Part shown: in pieces, positions 10,401 to 19,668 of the stretch
How positions within the stretch are numbered: the first letter of the stretch is position 1
Layout of the letters: each line of letters opens with the position of its first letter
Assembly: GCF_029051645.1 (NCBI RefSeq)
Contig: NZ_JAACFS010000003.1
Span: forward strand, 124,001 to 188,000
DNA length: 64,000 bases
Direction: 5' to 3'
DNA from: Bradyrhizobium sp. CSA112
GTDB lineage: Bacteria; Pseudomonadota; Alphaproteobacteria; Rhizobiales; Xanthobacteraceae
Position numbers and translations under genes: made by a program
The notes under the pieces: model-generated
The model's input: only the letters and a program-made list of their open reading frames with translations
Told to the model about the DNA's origin: nothing
The model's database searches: none

Positions 10401-13400
10401 CGTGACCGATGACGTTCCGCATGCCGATATCGATCCCGGTTGGGGTTCGGTCTCCGTCGACGAAACTCCAGGCAACCAGGCGGACGATACGACGGCAAGC
10501 AGCGTCAGGAATCTGTTCGCCCAGCTCGAAGCCACGGGTGTCGTCGGCGACGATCCGGACGTGCCGGGCGACAACAATGGTGGCAATTCGGGCAACGGCG
10601 CAATCGCCTACGCGCGGTCGGATTTCGCGGTTGTTATTGACGATTCGACTATCGGCGCCGACTATCCGCCTTATCCGCACACGTTCTCATTGAGTGTGGC
10701 AGGCGGCAACGGAACGGATTCCGGCCTGTGCGTGACCGACGGTGGCAAGATCGTCCTTTCCGTCAATGCCGACGGCCTGATCCTTGGCACGGTTTCCGAC
10801 GTCAACAGCGCCTTCAACGGCAAGGTTGCGTTCGCGATTGCCATCGCTTCCGACGGCAGAGTCAGCGTCGCTCAATATCTCTCGATCAAGCATGACGACC
10901 GCGGCGACTTCAACGAAACCAACGACAACGGCAACAATTGGAACGACGCGTCGCCCGACGACCCGCTTACGGTCCAGCAGAATCTGAACGGCAAGATCAT
11001 TGCGACGCTTACCGTCACCGATTCCGACGGCGACAAGTCGTCCGACTCGGTCAATATCGGCAAGCTGATCACCTTCCTCGATGACGGTCCGTCGGTCGAA
11101 GTACATGCCGCGAGCGGCTTCTCCGTTATTCATGACGAGACGCCGGACGTTCAGTCATCCGACGACGATACGACGGTGCAGGCGGTCAGGGATTTGTTCG
11201 CCAATGTTCACCACAAGGGCCCGGATCCGCATCTTGCGAACGCCCAAAAAGTCGATGGCGCGATCGGGTTTGCGCAGAGTGAGGGCGCGGCGCTGGCGGT
11301 TTCGACCAATTTCGGCGCCGACGGTGCGGCGAGCTCCAATTCCAAGGTGTTTTCGCTCACCTTAAACGGCGGAAACGGCACCAATTCCGGCCTCGAAACG
11401 ACCGATGGCAAGGACATCTACCTGTTCAAGGAAGGCGATCTGATCGTAGGCCGCTATGACGGTCCGGACTCTGGATCGAGCACGACCAACACCGGAAGCG
11501 ACCCGGCGGCGTTTGCGATCGCGATCGATCCGGTCACCGGCAAGGTTTCAGTAGTCCAGTACGTCTCGCTGGAACACAATAATACGGTCGACGCGGACGA
11601 GTATGTTGCGATCGCAAGCAATAAGGTTTTTGCCACGGTTACGGTCACCGATGGTGACGGCGACCCCGCGAGGGATTCGGCGGATATTTCCGGCAAGATC
11701 CGTTTTGAGGATGACGGCCCGACAATCACCGGGGCCACGATCTCGGTTGCCGTGGATGAAGACGGATTGCCCACGGGCAATCTCGATACAAATCGTACTG
11801 GCGAGACCACCGGCACGGGTTCGGCCATTGCCGCGGGCGCGCTGAATGCGCTGGTCAATTTCGGTGCGGATGGTCCGGCTTCAACGGCATTCGATCTCGT
11901 CGTTCAGAACACCCCGATCAACACCGGCCTGGAGTCCAAGGGTGGCGACATACGGATCGTATCCGACGGCAATACGCTGCGCGGTTACGTCGATCAGGGC
12001 GGGAATTCCGCTTACCAGGCCGGCACTGATCGCGAGGTCTTCACGCTCACGGTTGGGTCCAACGGTTCCTATGTCTTCACGCTCAAGGACCAGATCGATC
12101 ATCCGTCGCTGAACGGCCAAAACGGTGACAACACCGAAAACCTGCTGACGACGGCGCTTGATCTGTCCGAATACGTCATTGCTACCGACGGCGATGGCGA
12201 CACGGTCAGGCTGGCGACCGGTGCGTTTACGATCCAGATCCGGGACGATATTCCCGTTGCGAAATCGAACGCGATAGTATCGGTCGACGAAGACGACCTG
12301 ACCGCGGGCAACCACGATACGATTGCTGCGGGCGATGATGCCGCATCGCTCTCCCCCGTTACCGGCACCTTGAATTTCTCGGTCGGCGCGGATGAGCCAG
12401 CCTCGGTTGGATTCGCTTCGCTGCATGGAGCTGCGGTGGTCGATACGGCTGCCCACGCCGTCACGACTGGCAATGCGGCGCTTCACTACTATTGGGATAG
12501 CGCCTCCAACACGCTCTATGCATCGACGTTGGCAGATACGCTCGCGCACGCGACCGCTACGGCAGCGTTCAAGATCCAGGTTACCAATGCCGCCACTGGC
12601 GCCTATAGCTTCTCGCTGCTTGGCCAGGTCGATCATCCCGTCCACGATGATCCCAACGTCGCCGGATCGCAGACGGCTTATGAAGATAACATAAACATCG
12701 ATCTGACCTACACGGTCACCGATCGGGACGGGGACTCGGCGACTGGCACGCTGGCGATCTCGATCGACGACGATATGCCGATCATGGGGTCGACGGTCGC
12801 GCCAAACAACCTGGTAGTCAACGGCAGCTTCGAGCAGGGTCACGATCTCGGCAATGACCAATGGTCGATCTACCATAGTGTTGACGGGTGGAACTCGGTG
12901 GACATCGGCACCTCGGGCCCACACGGTGATGTGCCGTTCGAAGTGCAGACCGGCAATGTCGGCGGCGTGTTCGCACAGGACGGCAACGCGCTGATCGAGC
13001 TCGATTCCGATCTCAGCAGCGGGAATCTGTCCGGCGGTGACCACTACAACGACTCCGGCCACACCAACACGATCATTCAGCAGGTGATCGCCGGTACGCA
13101 TGCCGGTGAGGCCTATGAACTGACGTTCTACTATTCGCCGCGTCCCAAGGAGGGTAACGCCGACAGCGGTAGCCTGAACGTGTTGTGGAACGGGCAGGTG
13201 GTGAAATCCATCGACTCGACGGGCATGACGGCGGGTGTCTGGCAACTGATCACCGTCAGCGTGATCGGGACCGGCGCGGGCGATGTGCTTGGCTTCCAAG
13301 GGGCCGGGCAGGAGAATTCGCTCGGCGCCTATATCGACAATGTCAGCCTCGTTCCCGTGACCTTCGTCGACGAGGACGGTCTGACGGGGCCGCTCGCGTT

Positions 13401-16400
13401 CGGTAGCCACGACACTCAAGCGGGCGACAATTACGTTGCCGACACGGATGGCGACGCCAATGAGACGACGTCGACGGGTTACCTCAACGTCAAGTGGGGT
13501 GCCGATAACCTCGATAGCGGCGTGGACATCAATTCGGGTTCGTTCGGCACGCTGACCCAGGATCATCCGGATGGTGTCGGCGATCGCAGCCTGACGTTCG
13601 CCAATGCGAGCGTCGGCGTGTCGGGCGTGTCCGCGCTCACCTCGATGGGCGAGGCGGTGGTCTTCTCGACCAATGCCGATGGCACCATCCTGACTGGCGT
13701 CGCCGGCGGACGCACCATCATTGAAGTATCGTTGTCCGATGAAGGCACCGGTGCTTTCCGCATCGTGCTGAAGGATCAACTCGACCACGCTACGGGCAAC
13801 AACGAGAACGACATCCGCCTGATGTTCAACTATACCGCCACCGATTCCGACGGTGATGCGGTGAACGGCAGCTTCACGATCGGCGTCGATGACGACGTGC
13901 CGTCGGCGAACGCGGACTCCGATTCCGTTTCAACTGCCGTGCAGACCCTGAGTTTCGATGACGTCGTGCTTGCCGAGAATGGCGAGACGCCGATTGCGTC
14001 GCCCTATCACGGCTTCAATTTTATTCAGGCGGGTATTTACAATCCTCCGGGCTCCGGACCTTTCGCGAACTATGCGCCTCACTCGGGCAGCAATCTTGTC
14101 TTCATCGGGGAAAGGGATGGCCTGGAGAGAGAGGGCTACACCGGAACGGCGGGCGACCCGATTACCATCACGCATACCGATGGCAGCAAGTTCACGGCGC
14201 TTGGAGCATGGTTCTCCTCGAACGGTTCCGAACCGATGACCATTACGGTCTATGGTTATGTGAACGGCGTTCAAGTCAGCAGCTTTTCGCAGGAGATCCA
14301 TCAGGGCGCAGCCGGTGGGCCGACATATGTGAGTCTCTCCGTTCTGGGCAGCGTCGACAAGATCGTTGTCGACGGCCCCGGTTACTTTGGCTTCGACGAT
14401 TTTACATTCGCCGACAATTCAAGTGCTACGGGCAACGTCATAACCGGGGTAGGCACGACCAATTTCGGCGCAGACGTGCTTGGCGCAGACGGCGCGAAAG
14501 TTATCGGCGTCGTTGGCGTCACCACTGTCACGACGCCGGACGGCTCGCAAAACTTCCAGGTCATCGGCCAGTACGGCACGCTCGTTCTCAACGAGAACGG
14601 CGACTACACCTATACTCGTTTCGACGGGTCGCCGGTTGTTGCCAGCGACGTCTTTACGTATGCGCTGACCGACGGCGACGGGGATGTCTCGACCGCGACG
14701 TTGACGATCGGCATTTCCGATCACGGCGTCACGATTTCGGGGATCAACCGCGAAGACGGCGATATCACCGTCCATGAAAACGATCTGCTGGCGAGCCGTG
14801 GCGTAGGCGAGTCGGCCGGCTCGAGCCCGGACTCCGGAAACCTCACGCAGAACGGAACATTTACTATTGCGGCGGCCGACGGGCTCAACAGCCTGACGAT
14901 TGACGGTCACGGTATCGTCACGAACGGAGTTTTTGCCGCCACTTCGTTTACGACAGCAAACGGGAATATTTTTGCAGTAACCGCGTTCGACGGCACCACC
15001 GTAAGCTACAGCTACACGCTTGTTGACAACGAGCAGCATGCTTCGCTGCAGGGTAACAATGGCCTGCCCGAAAACGTGAGCGTCGTAGCTACGGACAGCG
15101 ACGGCGAAACTGCTACGTCGACGATCAAAATCAATATCGTCGACGACGTTCCGACGGCGGTCAATGACATCTGGGCAACGACCATCACCGGTGCGACGCT
15201 CTTGACCGGCCTGTTGGCCAACGATGACTTCGGCGCCGATGGGGTCGATACGGATAATTCGCCGCTCATCGGCCAGGTTACCGTCACAAACGGCGCGCAC
15301 GGCACCGTCGTATACAACAACAACGGCACCTTCACCTACACGCCGGAGGCCGGCTACACGGGTGCTGACAGCTTCACCTACACGATCAAGGACGGCGACG
15401 GCGATACCTCAACGGCAACCGTCACGCTTAGCAGCGTCCAGACGAACTCGTTGCCGACCGCAGGAAACACCTCGGCTTCGGTGGACGACGAAGGTCTTCC
15501 GAACGGTATTGCGGGCAGTGCCTTCGCTGACGACCTGTCCGGGCAGGCCATCAGCGCCAGCGGTACCTTGCCGCACAACTACAACACGGACGGCAAGGCG
15601 GCCTCGGATCCGATCAACTTCGCGCCGATGGATGGCACGACGGGTCTGGTTGGTTCCGAGAGCGTTACGTATAGCTGGAATGCCACCAACAATACCCTGA
15701 CCGCATCGTCTGCCACGCGCGGCGCGATCTTCACGGTCGTCGTGGATGGCGGGTCGGACAATGGCAACGGCAACTATGTGTTCACGCTGCTGAAGCCGGT
15801 TCTCCATGATGCGGGCAACAACGAGAACGACGCGACCGTCAACCTGACCTACCAGGTCAAGGACGCCACGCTGCCTATCGCCGACAAGGCTACCGGCACG
15901 TTGACGATCACCATCGATGACGACATTCCGGTCGCTGCGCCGATCGTCAAGACCGTGACCGAGGGATCCTCGGACACCAACATCCTGCTGATCCTCGATC
16001 GTTCCGGAAGTATGGACTTCAGTTCAGGCGTATCCGGTTACGCAACGCGCCTCGACCTGCTCAAGGCCGCCGCCATGGAACTGTTGGACCAGTACGACGC
16101 TGCCGGCGACGTCAGGGTCCAGATCATCAAGTTCAACGACTCCGCGCAAAAGCAGGGCAGCGTGTGGCTGTCGGTCGCGGATGCAAAGACCTGCATCGAT
16201 GGCCTGACGGCGAATGATGGCACCGACTACGACGATGCCACGGCGCTTGCGCCCGACGCCTTTGACGATGCGGGCAAGCTGACGACATCAGGTGTGCGCA
16301 ATGTTTCCTACTTCATTTCGGACGGGCAACCAGACCCGACCAGCGAACAAGTGTCCGGCGACGAACTGACGGATTGGGTCAACTTCGTCAACGCCAACGA

Positions 16401-19400
16401 CATCGTATCTTATGCAATCGGACTGGGCTCCTCGGCGCCCAGCACCTACCTCGATCCGCTAGCCTATGACGGCACCGGCGCCGGCACCGATACGGATGCC
16501 CTGATCGTCACCGACCTCAACCAGCTCCAGTCGAGCTTGGCGGGAACGGTCAATCCGTCCATCACCGGCTCGGTGATCGACGGCAGTATTCCGACTTCGT
16601 TCGGTGCTGACGGCGGCTATGTGAAGTCGATCGAAATCGGCGGCAAGACCTATACCTACAACCCCGTGGCCGACGCGATCACCACGTCGGGTTCGGGGTC
16701 GAACACCGCCACTTTCAATGCCACTTCCAACCTGTTGACGATCACGTTCACCGGCAGCGCCGGCGAGAGTTTCGTCATTGATCTGGATGACGGCACCTAT
16801 GCCTACACGCCGCCGTCCACGATCACATCCAATTTCGGCCGTCCCTTCACCTACACTTTGACGGACAATGACGGCGATACCGCCAGCTCGACGCTGACGA
16901 TCAACGTCAACAATGTAAACGGAGCGCCGGTTCTCGACGCCACGGATTCACCGGTCATTGCGGCCGTCAATGAAGATGCGCCAGCGCCGTCCGGCGCCGT
17001 AGGCACGCTTGTCTCCGCACTGGTCGATACGGCCGGCGGCGGCGGCTTCGACAACGTGACGGATGCAGATGGTCCCGGCCTCGGCATCGCCATTACCGCT
17101 ACCAACAGTGCGAACGGCACCTGGTACTACTCGACCAACAATGGAGTCACTTGGGCTGCGGTGGGAGCGGTCAACAACACCAGCGCGCTGCTGCTTGCAG
17201 CAGATGCCGGTACCCGGCTGTATTTCAAGCCGTCAGCCGATTACAACGGCACGGTGACGGACGGCATCACGTTCCGTGCTTGGGATGAGAGCACCGGGAC
17301 CGCCGGCACGAAGGTGGACACCTCGACCAACGGCGGCAGCGCTGCGTTCTCGAGCGCAACCGATACGGCATCGGTCACGGTCAATTCGGTGAACGACGCG
17401 CCGACGGCGGCGATTACGCTGGCTTCCTACAGCGCAACAGAGCAAACGAACCTGAACCTCCACAACACCGGCCTTTCGGTGGGCGATATCGATGCGGGCA
17501 GCAACGTCATCTCCATGACTTTGTCGGTCGGAACTGGAACCCTGACCGTGGGGGCCGGTAACAGTGGCGTCGACAGCATCACCGGCAATGGGACTTCCTC
17601 AGTCACGGTCACCGGCACGCTCGCGGAGCTCAACAATCTGCTGGCCGGCACCGACACAAATGGGGGAGGGGTCGGAAGTGGCGGCACGATCGTCTACAAC
17701 GCCAATGTGAATGCGCCGCCGGCGAATACGACGCTGACGCTGCTGGTCAATGACACAGGCGACACCGGCAGCGGTGGCTCGCTGACCGCCGCCGATACCG
17801 CGACGATCAACATCACCGCGGTGAACGATGCGCCGACTGCTGCCGCAGATACGGTCATTACCAATATCGGCAACAATGCAGCCGCTGTGATCCCGGAATG
17901 GGCGCTGGTAGCCAACGATACCGACCTGGACAACGTAGTGGATGTCACCGCGGTCAGTGCAGGCACCAGCGGTACGACCTCTCATGCGGCCGGGACAGGC
18001 AATGGCGGGTCCGTCACGTTTACGGATGACGGGAGCAACTTGAACGGCGGGAACAACGGCTCGTTCACCTATAAGGCCACTGATGGATCTGCCACGGCGG
18101 CGGCTGTCACAGTGACGATCGACAACAGATCGACGAGCACAACGACCCTGACCGGTGGTAACGCCAATGAAATTTTGATCGGTAGGTCTGGAGCTTCCAA
18201 CGCGCTTAACGGCGATAACGGAAATGACGTTCTGATCGGTAACGGTCTCGCCGATACACTTAATGGTGGCGACGGTCGCGACATCATGTTTGGTGGTGCT
18301 AGCGGGGATACGTTTAGCATCTTTAGTGGCGAATCTGCAGTTGCGATCGGAGGCAGCGGAGACGGCGGAACGATTGCCGGCTACGATATTATCAAGGACT
18401 TCAATGTTACTGCCGACAAGCTAACGCTCAACGGCACGCCTTTTGCCGCGTCGAATACGGTGGGTACGAATGGATCCAACTCGGACCTGACGATCGGCGG
18501 AGATCAGGTAAGATCGCACGCCATTTCGAACGGCATTATCACGTTTGATGATGCGGACTCCTTCAGTAGTGCGCTTACCCTTGATTCAATCCAGGATGTC
18601 GCTGCTGTAGTCGACTATCTACGGCAAAACGATTTGGGCAGTGGCGGCGCTACAGTAGCTTTCACGGCCACGATCGACGGCGTCAACCACACCTATGTTT
18701 ACGAGCAGGTGGCCGGTAGCCAGAGCGACAATAACGATATCCTGGTCGATCTGGAGAATGTTACGCTGACGAGTGGCGGGACCAGCCTCGCGACGTTGAT
18801 TGGGAACGGGCGCGTCGATCCTATCGTTCTTGATCTCGGAGCTCACGGCATTTCGTTCAGCTCCATCAGCGACGGGGTCCAGTTCGACATCAATGGCGAT
18901 GGTGCACAAGACCAGACTGCCTGGACCGGCGATGGCCAGGACGGCATTCTTGCGCTGGATCTCGACGGCTCCGGCAGGATCGAAAGCGGCAACGAGCTGT
19001 TCACGCCGAACTTCAATGGCGGGCACTTCGCCGACGGTATCGCCGCGCTGGCGAGCCTCGACGGCAACCATGACGGCGTGATCGACACCGGGGATCAGGC
19101 GTTTGGCGATCTCGTGGTCTGGCGGGATGCCAACCACAACGGTGTCAGCGAGGGCGGCGAACTGATCAAGCTCAGCGATCTCGACATCAAGAGCATCGAT
19201 CTTGCAACGACGGCTGGTGCTCCCATCGACGGGCAGACGATTGCGGGGGTCGGCTCGTTTACTTACGCGGACGGCACCACAGGTACCTTCGTGGAGGTCG
19301 ATCTCGATGCGTCGCTCGGGGCATCTGTTCCGGCCGATACGGCCCACCACGAGTTGCCGCAGGGGTTGGATCAGATCCTCAGCTTCGGGCCGGATCATGG

Positions 19401-19584
19401 CGAACTAACCTTCCCGGCGTCTGGTCCAGCGGGTGAGGGCGAGTTGATGCATTTCACTACCGTCGACCAGCCGCTCACGCACGACGCCTTCGGCGACACC
19501 TCGGCAGCGGCTGCGAAGATGGCTCTTGCCGTCATTCAGGCCGGCGGGACGGTGGATACGGCTCATCTGCAGCCCGGTCTCTGA
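7450..19584 (+). CDS. Giant type I-secreted RTX repeat adhesin with LapA-type retention module
   Basis: The 4044-residue product has no Sec signal. Residues 1-117 match the conserved N-terminus of LapA-type adhesins (DFSGIANEKITLVHVGDRL, FDNKSTVTVEPFFDS, FPITTDQ). They are followed by LPAAG, with the di-alanine at 123-124 where LapG-type proteases cut. A chain of T1SS-143/DUF5801 repeats follows, each ending in a DD-x-P box (near 365, 608, 787, 988, 1212, 1422, 1600, 1775, 2149, 2566 and 2825). It is interrupted by two unrelated beta-rich modules (about 1786-1970 and 2166-2326). A von Willebrand A domain begins at 2844 (MIDAS DRSGS at 2850-2854, Thr2925, Asp2958). Cadherin/VCBS-like repeats, RTX nonapeptides (3569-3625) and EF-hand-like Asp-rich loops (about 3815-3895) complete it. 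It is probably a calcium-dependent cell-surface adhesin exported by the transporter at 20.9-26.3 kb. Confidence 0.93.
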   Translation: MNAQFQVAQLSGSTPANSSAPPRIFKLTKPMGDQAVVVNLGYDQKVKVDFSGIANEKITLVHVGDRLIILFDNKSTVTVEPFFDSRHDALKNLTIEVAPGRDVSVSEFANLFPITTDQSILPAAGEGGGNAQASGANFSNSSVDPLATGNPLDLLGQESLGTFSLTPDTFNGTPNVAPSGSFTLAGVLTVHDETLGVQLTADDQANPLLPAVFQQAGLIGWAQSAVSEIAAANVNFGTNGPGTVAYVLTTSTGAAFVGVDTGLKATATRNEIFLFTEGNLIVAREGNGTTPNAGGAIAFALYLDPVSLKLSVAQYEAVQHSNTLDPNDRIELADVVFVQQVVTDALGVVVTHVSADSVGVAFDDDGPAISVSVVEPVEGSAQLATLSLDESIGFDPNPDGFPGPLDDTGSTMPDPTGSVPIGEVKTAVGGEEQGQGALQALFNVVKDPRTDGEKSTTYQYSFSLTGGSGPSGSVASTLKVTDPSGLYGDDTIYLFKVSDTEIVGRVGNDPNGPIAIRITLVNAGSLSGGQLVIDQYMAIDHGQDGNNFDSSKALTLLSSNQDEGEVVFASLGVTLTATITDVDSDTATSSATIQIAGGETSSIVFQDDGPVLIGEGSVIGTVDEDGLAVHNADAGRTGELAGTGSAVATGSLASLVDFGTDGPAATGFKVAVQNTPVDSGLTSQGAHVLIVSDGTTLHGYVETGVVGSGFSGGDREVFTLTVGADGSYIFTLQDQIDHPTLNNAEGDNGENILTTSLDLSAFIVATDGDGDHINLGEGTFKIEIQDDIPVLTGASIARTIDEDDILTAWSQGTRPNDGSADGSTTEDSTGAAIVSGTLAGLVSVGADETGTFGFSSDAIAKLTALGLYSKQSAQGDGENGKLLTYTISDGPVGSHEIIITGNEPSPNGNPVFSLTLNTETGAYEFRLYDELIHTEGSGQDSDLLSGPLDSGIQHSIPNIDLGSIVTLTDKDGDTISLTGKFTINVTDDVPHADIDPGWGSVSVDETPGNQADDTTASSVRNLFAQLEATGVVGDDPDVPGDNNGGNSGNGAIAYARSDFAVVIDDSTIGADYPPYPHTFSLSVAGGNGTDSGLCVTDGGKIVLSVNADGLILGTVSDVNSAFNGKVAFAIAIASDGRVSVAQYLSIKHDDRGDFNETNDNGNNWNDASPDDPLTVQQNLNGKIIATLTVTDSDGDKSSDSVNIGKLITFLDDGPSVEVHAASGFSVIHDETPDVQSSDDDTTVQAVRDLFANVHHKGPDPHLANAQKVDGAIGFAQSEGAALAVSTNFGADGAASSNSKVFSLTLNGGNGTNSGLETTDGKDIYLFKEGDLIVGRYDGPDSGSSTTNTGSDPAAFAIAIDPVTGKVSVVQYVSLEHNNTVDADEYVAIASNKVFATVTVTDGDGDPARDSADISGKIRFEDDGPTITGATISVAVDEDGLPTGNLDTNRTGETTGTGSAIAAGALNALVNFGADGPASTAFDLVVQNTPINTGLESKGGDIRIVSDGNTLRGYVDQGGNSAYQAGTDREVFTLTVGSNGSYVFTLKDQIDHPSLNGQNGDNTENLLTTALDLSEYVIATDGDGDTVRLATGAFTIQIRDDIPVAKSNAIVSVDEDDLTAGNHDTIAAGDDAASLSPVTGTLNFSVGADEPASVGFASLHGAAVVDTAAHAVTTGNAALHYYWDSASNTLYASTLADTLAHATATAAFKIQVTNAATGAYSFSLLGQVDHPVHDDPNVAGSQTAYEDNINIDLTYTVTDRDGDSATGTLAISIDDDMPIMGSTVAPNNLVVNGSFEQGHDLGNDQWSIYHSVDGWNSVDIGTSGPHGDVPFEVQTGNVGGVFAQDGNALIELDSDLSSGNLSGGDHYNDSGHTNTIIQQVIAGTHAGEAYELTFYYSPRPKEGNADSGSLNVLWNGQVVKSIDSTGMTAGVWQLITVSVIGTGAGDVLGFQGAGQENSLGAYIDNVSLVPVTFVDEDGLTGPLAFGSHDTQAGDNYVADTDGDANETTSTGYLNVKWGADNLDSGVDINSGSFGTLTQDHPDGVGDRSLTFANASVGVSGVSALTSMGEAVVFSTNADGTILTGVAGGRTIIEVSLSDEGTGAFRIVLKDQLDHATGNNENDIRLMFNYTATDSDGDAVNGSFTIGVDDDVPSANADSDSVSTAVQTLSFDDVVLAENGETPIASPYHGFNFIQAGIYNPPGSGPFANYAPHSGSNLVFIGERDGLEREGYTGTAGDPITITHTDGSKFTALGAWFSSNGSEPMTITVYGYVNGVQVSSFSQEIHQGAAGGPTYVSLSVLGSVDKIVVDGPGYFGFDDFTFADNSSATGNVITGVGTTNFGADVLGADGAKVIGVVGVTTVTTPDGSQNFQVIGQYGTLVLNENGDYTYTRFDGSPVVASDVFTYALTDGDGDVSTATLTIGISDHGVTISGINREDGDITVHENDLLASRGVGESAGSSPDSGNLTQNGTFTIAAADGLNSLTIDGHGIVTNGVFAATSFTTANGNIFAVTAFDGTTVSYSYTLVDNEQHASLQGNNGLPENVSVVATDSDGETATSTIKINIVDDVPTAVNDIWATTITGATLLTGLLANDDFGADGVDTDNSPLIGQVTVTNGAHGTVVYNNNGTFTYTPEAGYTGADSFTYTIKDGDGDTSTATVTLSSVQTNSLPTAGNTSASVDDEGLPNGIAGSAFADDLSGQAISASGTLPHNYNTDGKAASDPINFAPMDGTTGLVGSESVTYSWNATNNTLTASSATRGAIFTVVVDGGSDNGNGNYVFTLLKPVLHDAGNNENDATVNLTYQVKDATLPIADKATGTLTITIDDDIPVAAPIVKTVTEGSSDTNILLILDRSGSMDFSSGVSGYATRLDLLKAAAMELLDQYDAAGDVRVQIIKFNDSAQKQGSVWLSVADAKTCIDGLTANDGTDYDDATALAPDAFDDAGKLTTSGVRNVSYFISDGQPDPTSEQVSGDELTDWVNFVNANDIVSYAIGLGSSAPSTYLDPLAYDGTGAGTDTDALIVTDLNQLQSSLAGTVNPSITGSVIDGSIPTSFGADGGYVKSIEIGGKTYTYNPVADAITTSGSGSNTATFNATSNLLTITFTGSAGESFVIDLDDGTYAYTPPSTITSNFGRPFTYTLTDNDGDTASSTLTINVNNVNGAPVLDATDSPVIAAVNEDAPAPSGAVGTLVSALVDTAGGGGFDNVTDADGPGLGIAITATNSANGTWYYSTNNGVTWAAVGAVNNTSALLLAADAGTRLYFKPSADYNGTVTDGITFRAWDESTGTAGTKVDTSTNGGSAAFSSATDTASVTVNSVNDAPTAAITLASYSATEQTNLNLHNTGLSVGDIDAGSNVISMTLSVGTGTLTVGAGNSGVDSITGNGTSSVTVTGTLAELNNLLAGTDTNGGGVGSGGTIVYNANVNAPPANTTLTLLVNDTGDTGSGGSLTAADTATINITAVNDAPTAAADTVITNIGNNAAAVIPEWALVANDTDLDNVVDVTAVSAGTSGTTSHAAGTGNGGSVTFTDDGSNLNGGNNGSFTYKATDGSATAAAVTVTIDNRSTSTTTLTGGNANEILIGRSGASNALNGDNGNDVLIGNGLADTLNGGDGRDIMFGGASGDTFSIFSGESAVAIGGSGDGGTIAGYDIIKDFNVTADKLTLNGTPFAASNTVGTNGSNSDLTIGGDQVRSHAISNGIITFDDADSFSSALTLDSIQDVAAVVDYLRQNDLGSGGATVAFTATIDGVNHTYVYEQVAGSQSDNNDILVDLENVTLTSGGTSLATLIGNGRVDPIVLDLGAHGISFSSISDGVQFDINGDGAQDQTAWTGDGQDGILALDLDGSGRIESGNELFTPNFNGGHFADGIAALASLDGNHDGVIDTGDQAFGDLVVWRDANHNGVSEGGELIKLSDLDIKSIDLATTAGAPIDGQTIAGVGSFTYADGTTGTFVEVDLDASLGASVPADTAHHELPQGLDQILSFGPDHGELTFPASGPAGEGELMHFTTVDQPLTHDAFGDTSAAAAKMALAVIQAGGTVDTAHLQPGL

Positions 19585-19604
19585 GCTGACGCTCCGAATT
19601 GAAG

Positions 19605-19636
19605 AAGCCCGCCGGATCGGTCCGGCGAGCTTTTTT
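19605..19636 (+). terminator. Rho-independent terminator of the adhesin gene
   Basis: A 12-bp stem (19605-19616 with 19621-19632, one G-T wobble) around a TCGG loop is followed by a T-run, 20 bases after the adhesin stop. It lies between convergent genes and may also stop the protease operon coming from the right. Confidence 0.85.
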
Positions 19637-19668
19637 CTTGCCGCTCCGATGGGCGCGGAGCGTATGCG

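Noticed and set aside
11881..13788. 635-codon open frame antisense to the adhesin
   Set aside because: It mirrors the codon bias of the repeat-rich adhesin, shows no signal, motif or family and has no promoter or ribosome site; a shadow of the real gene.
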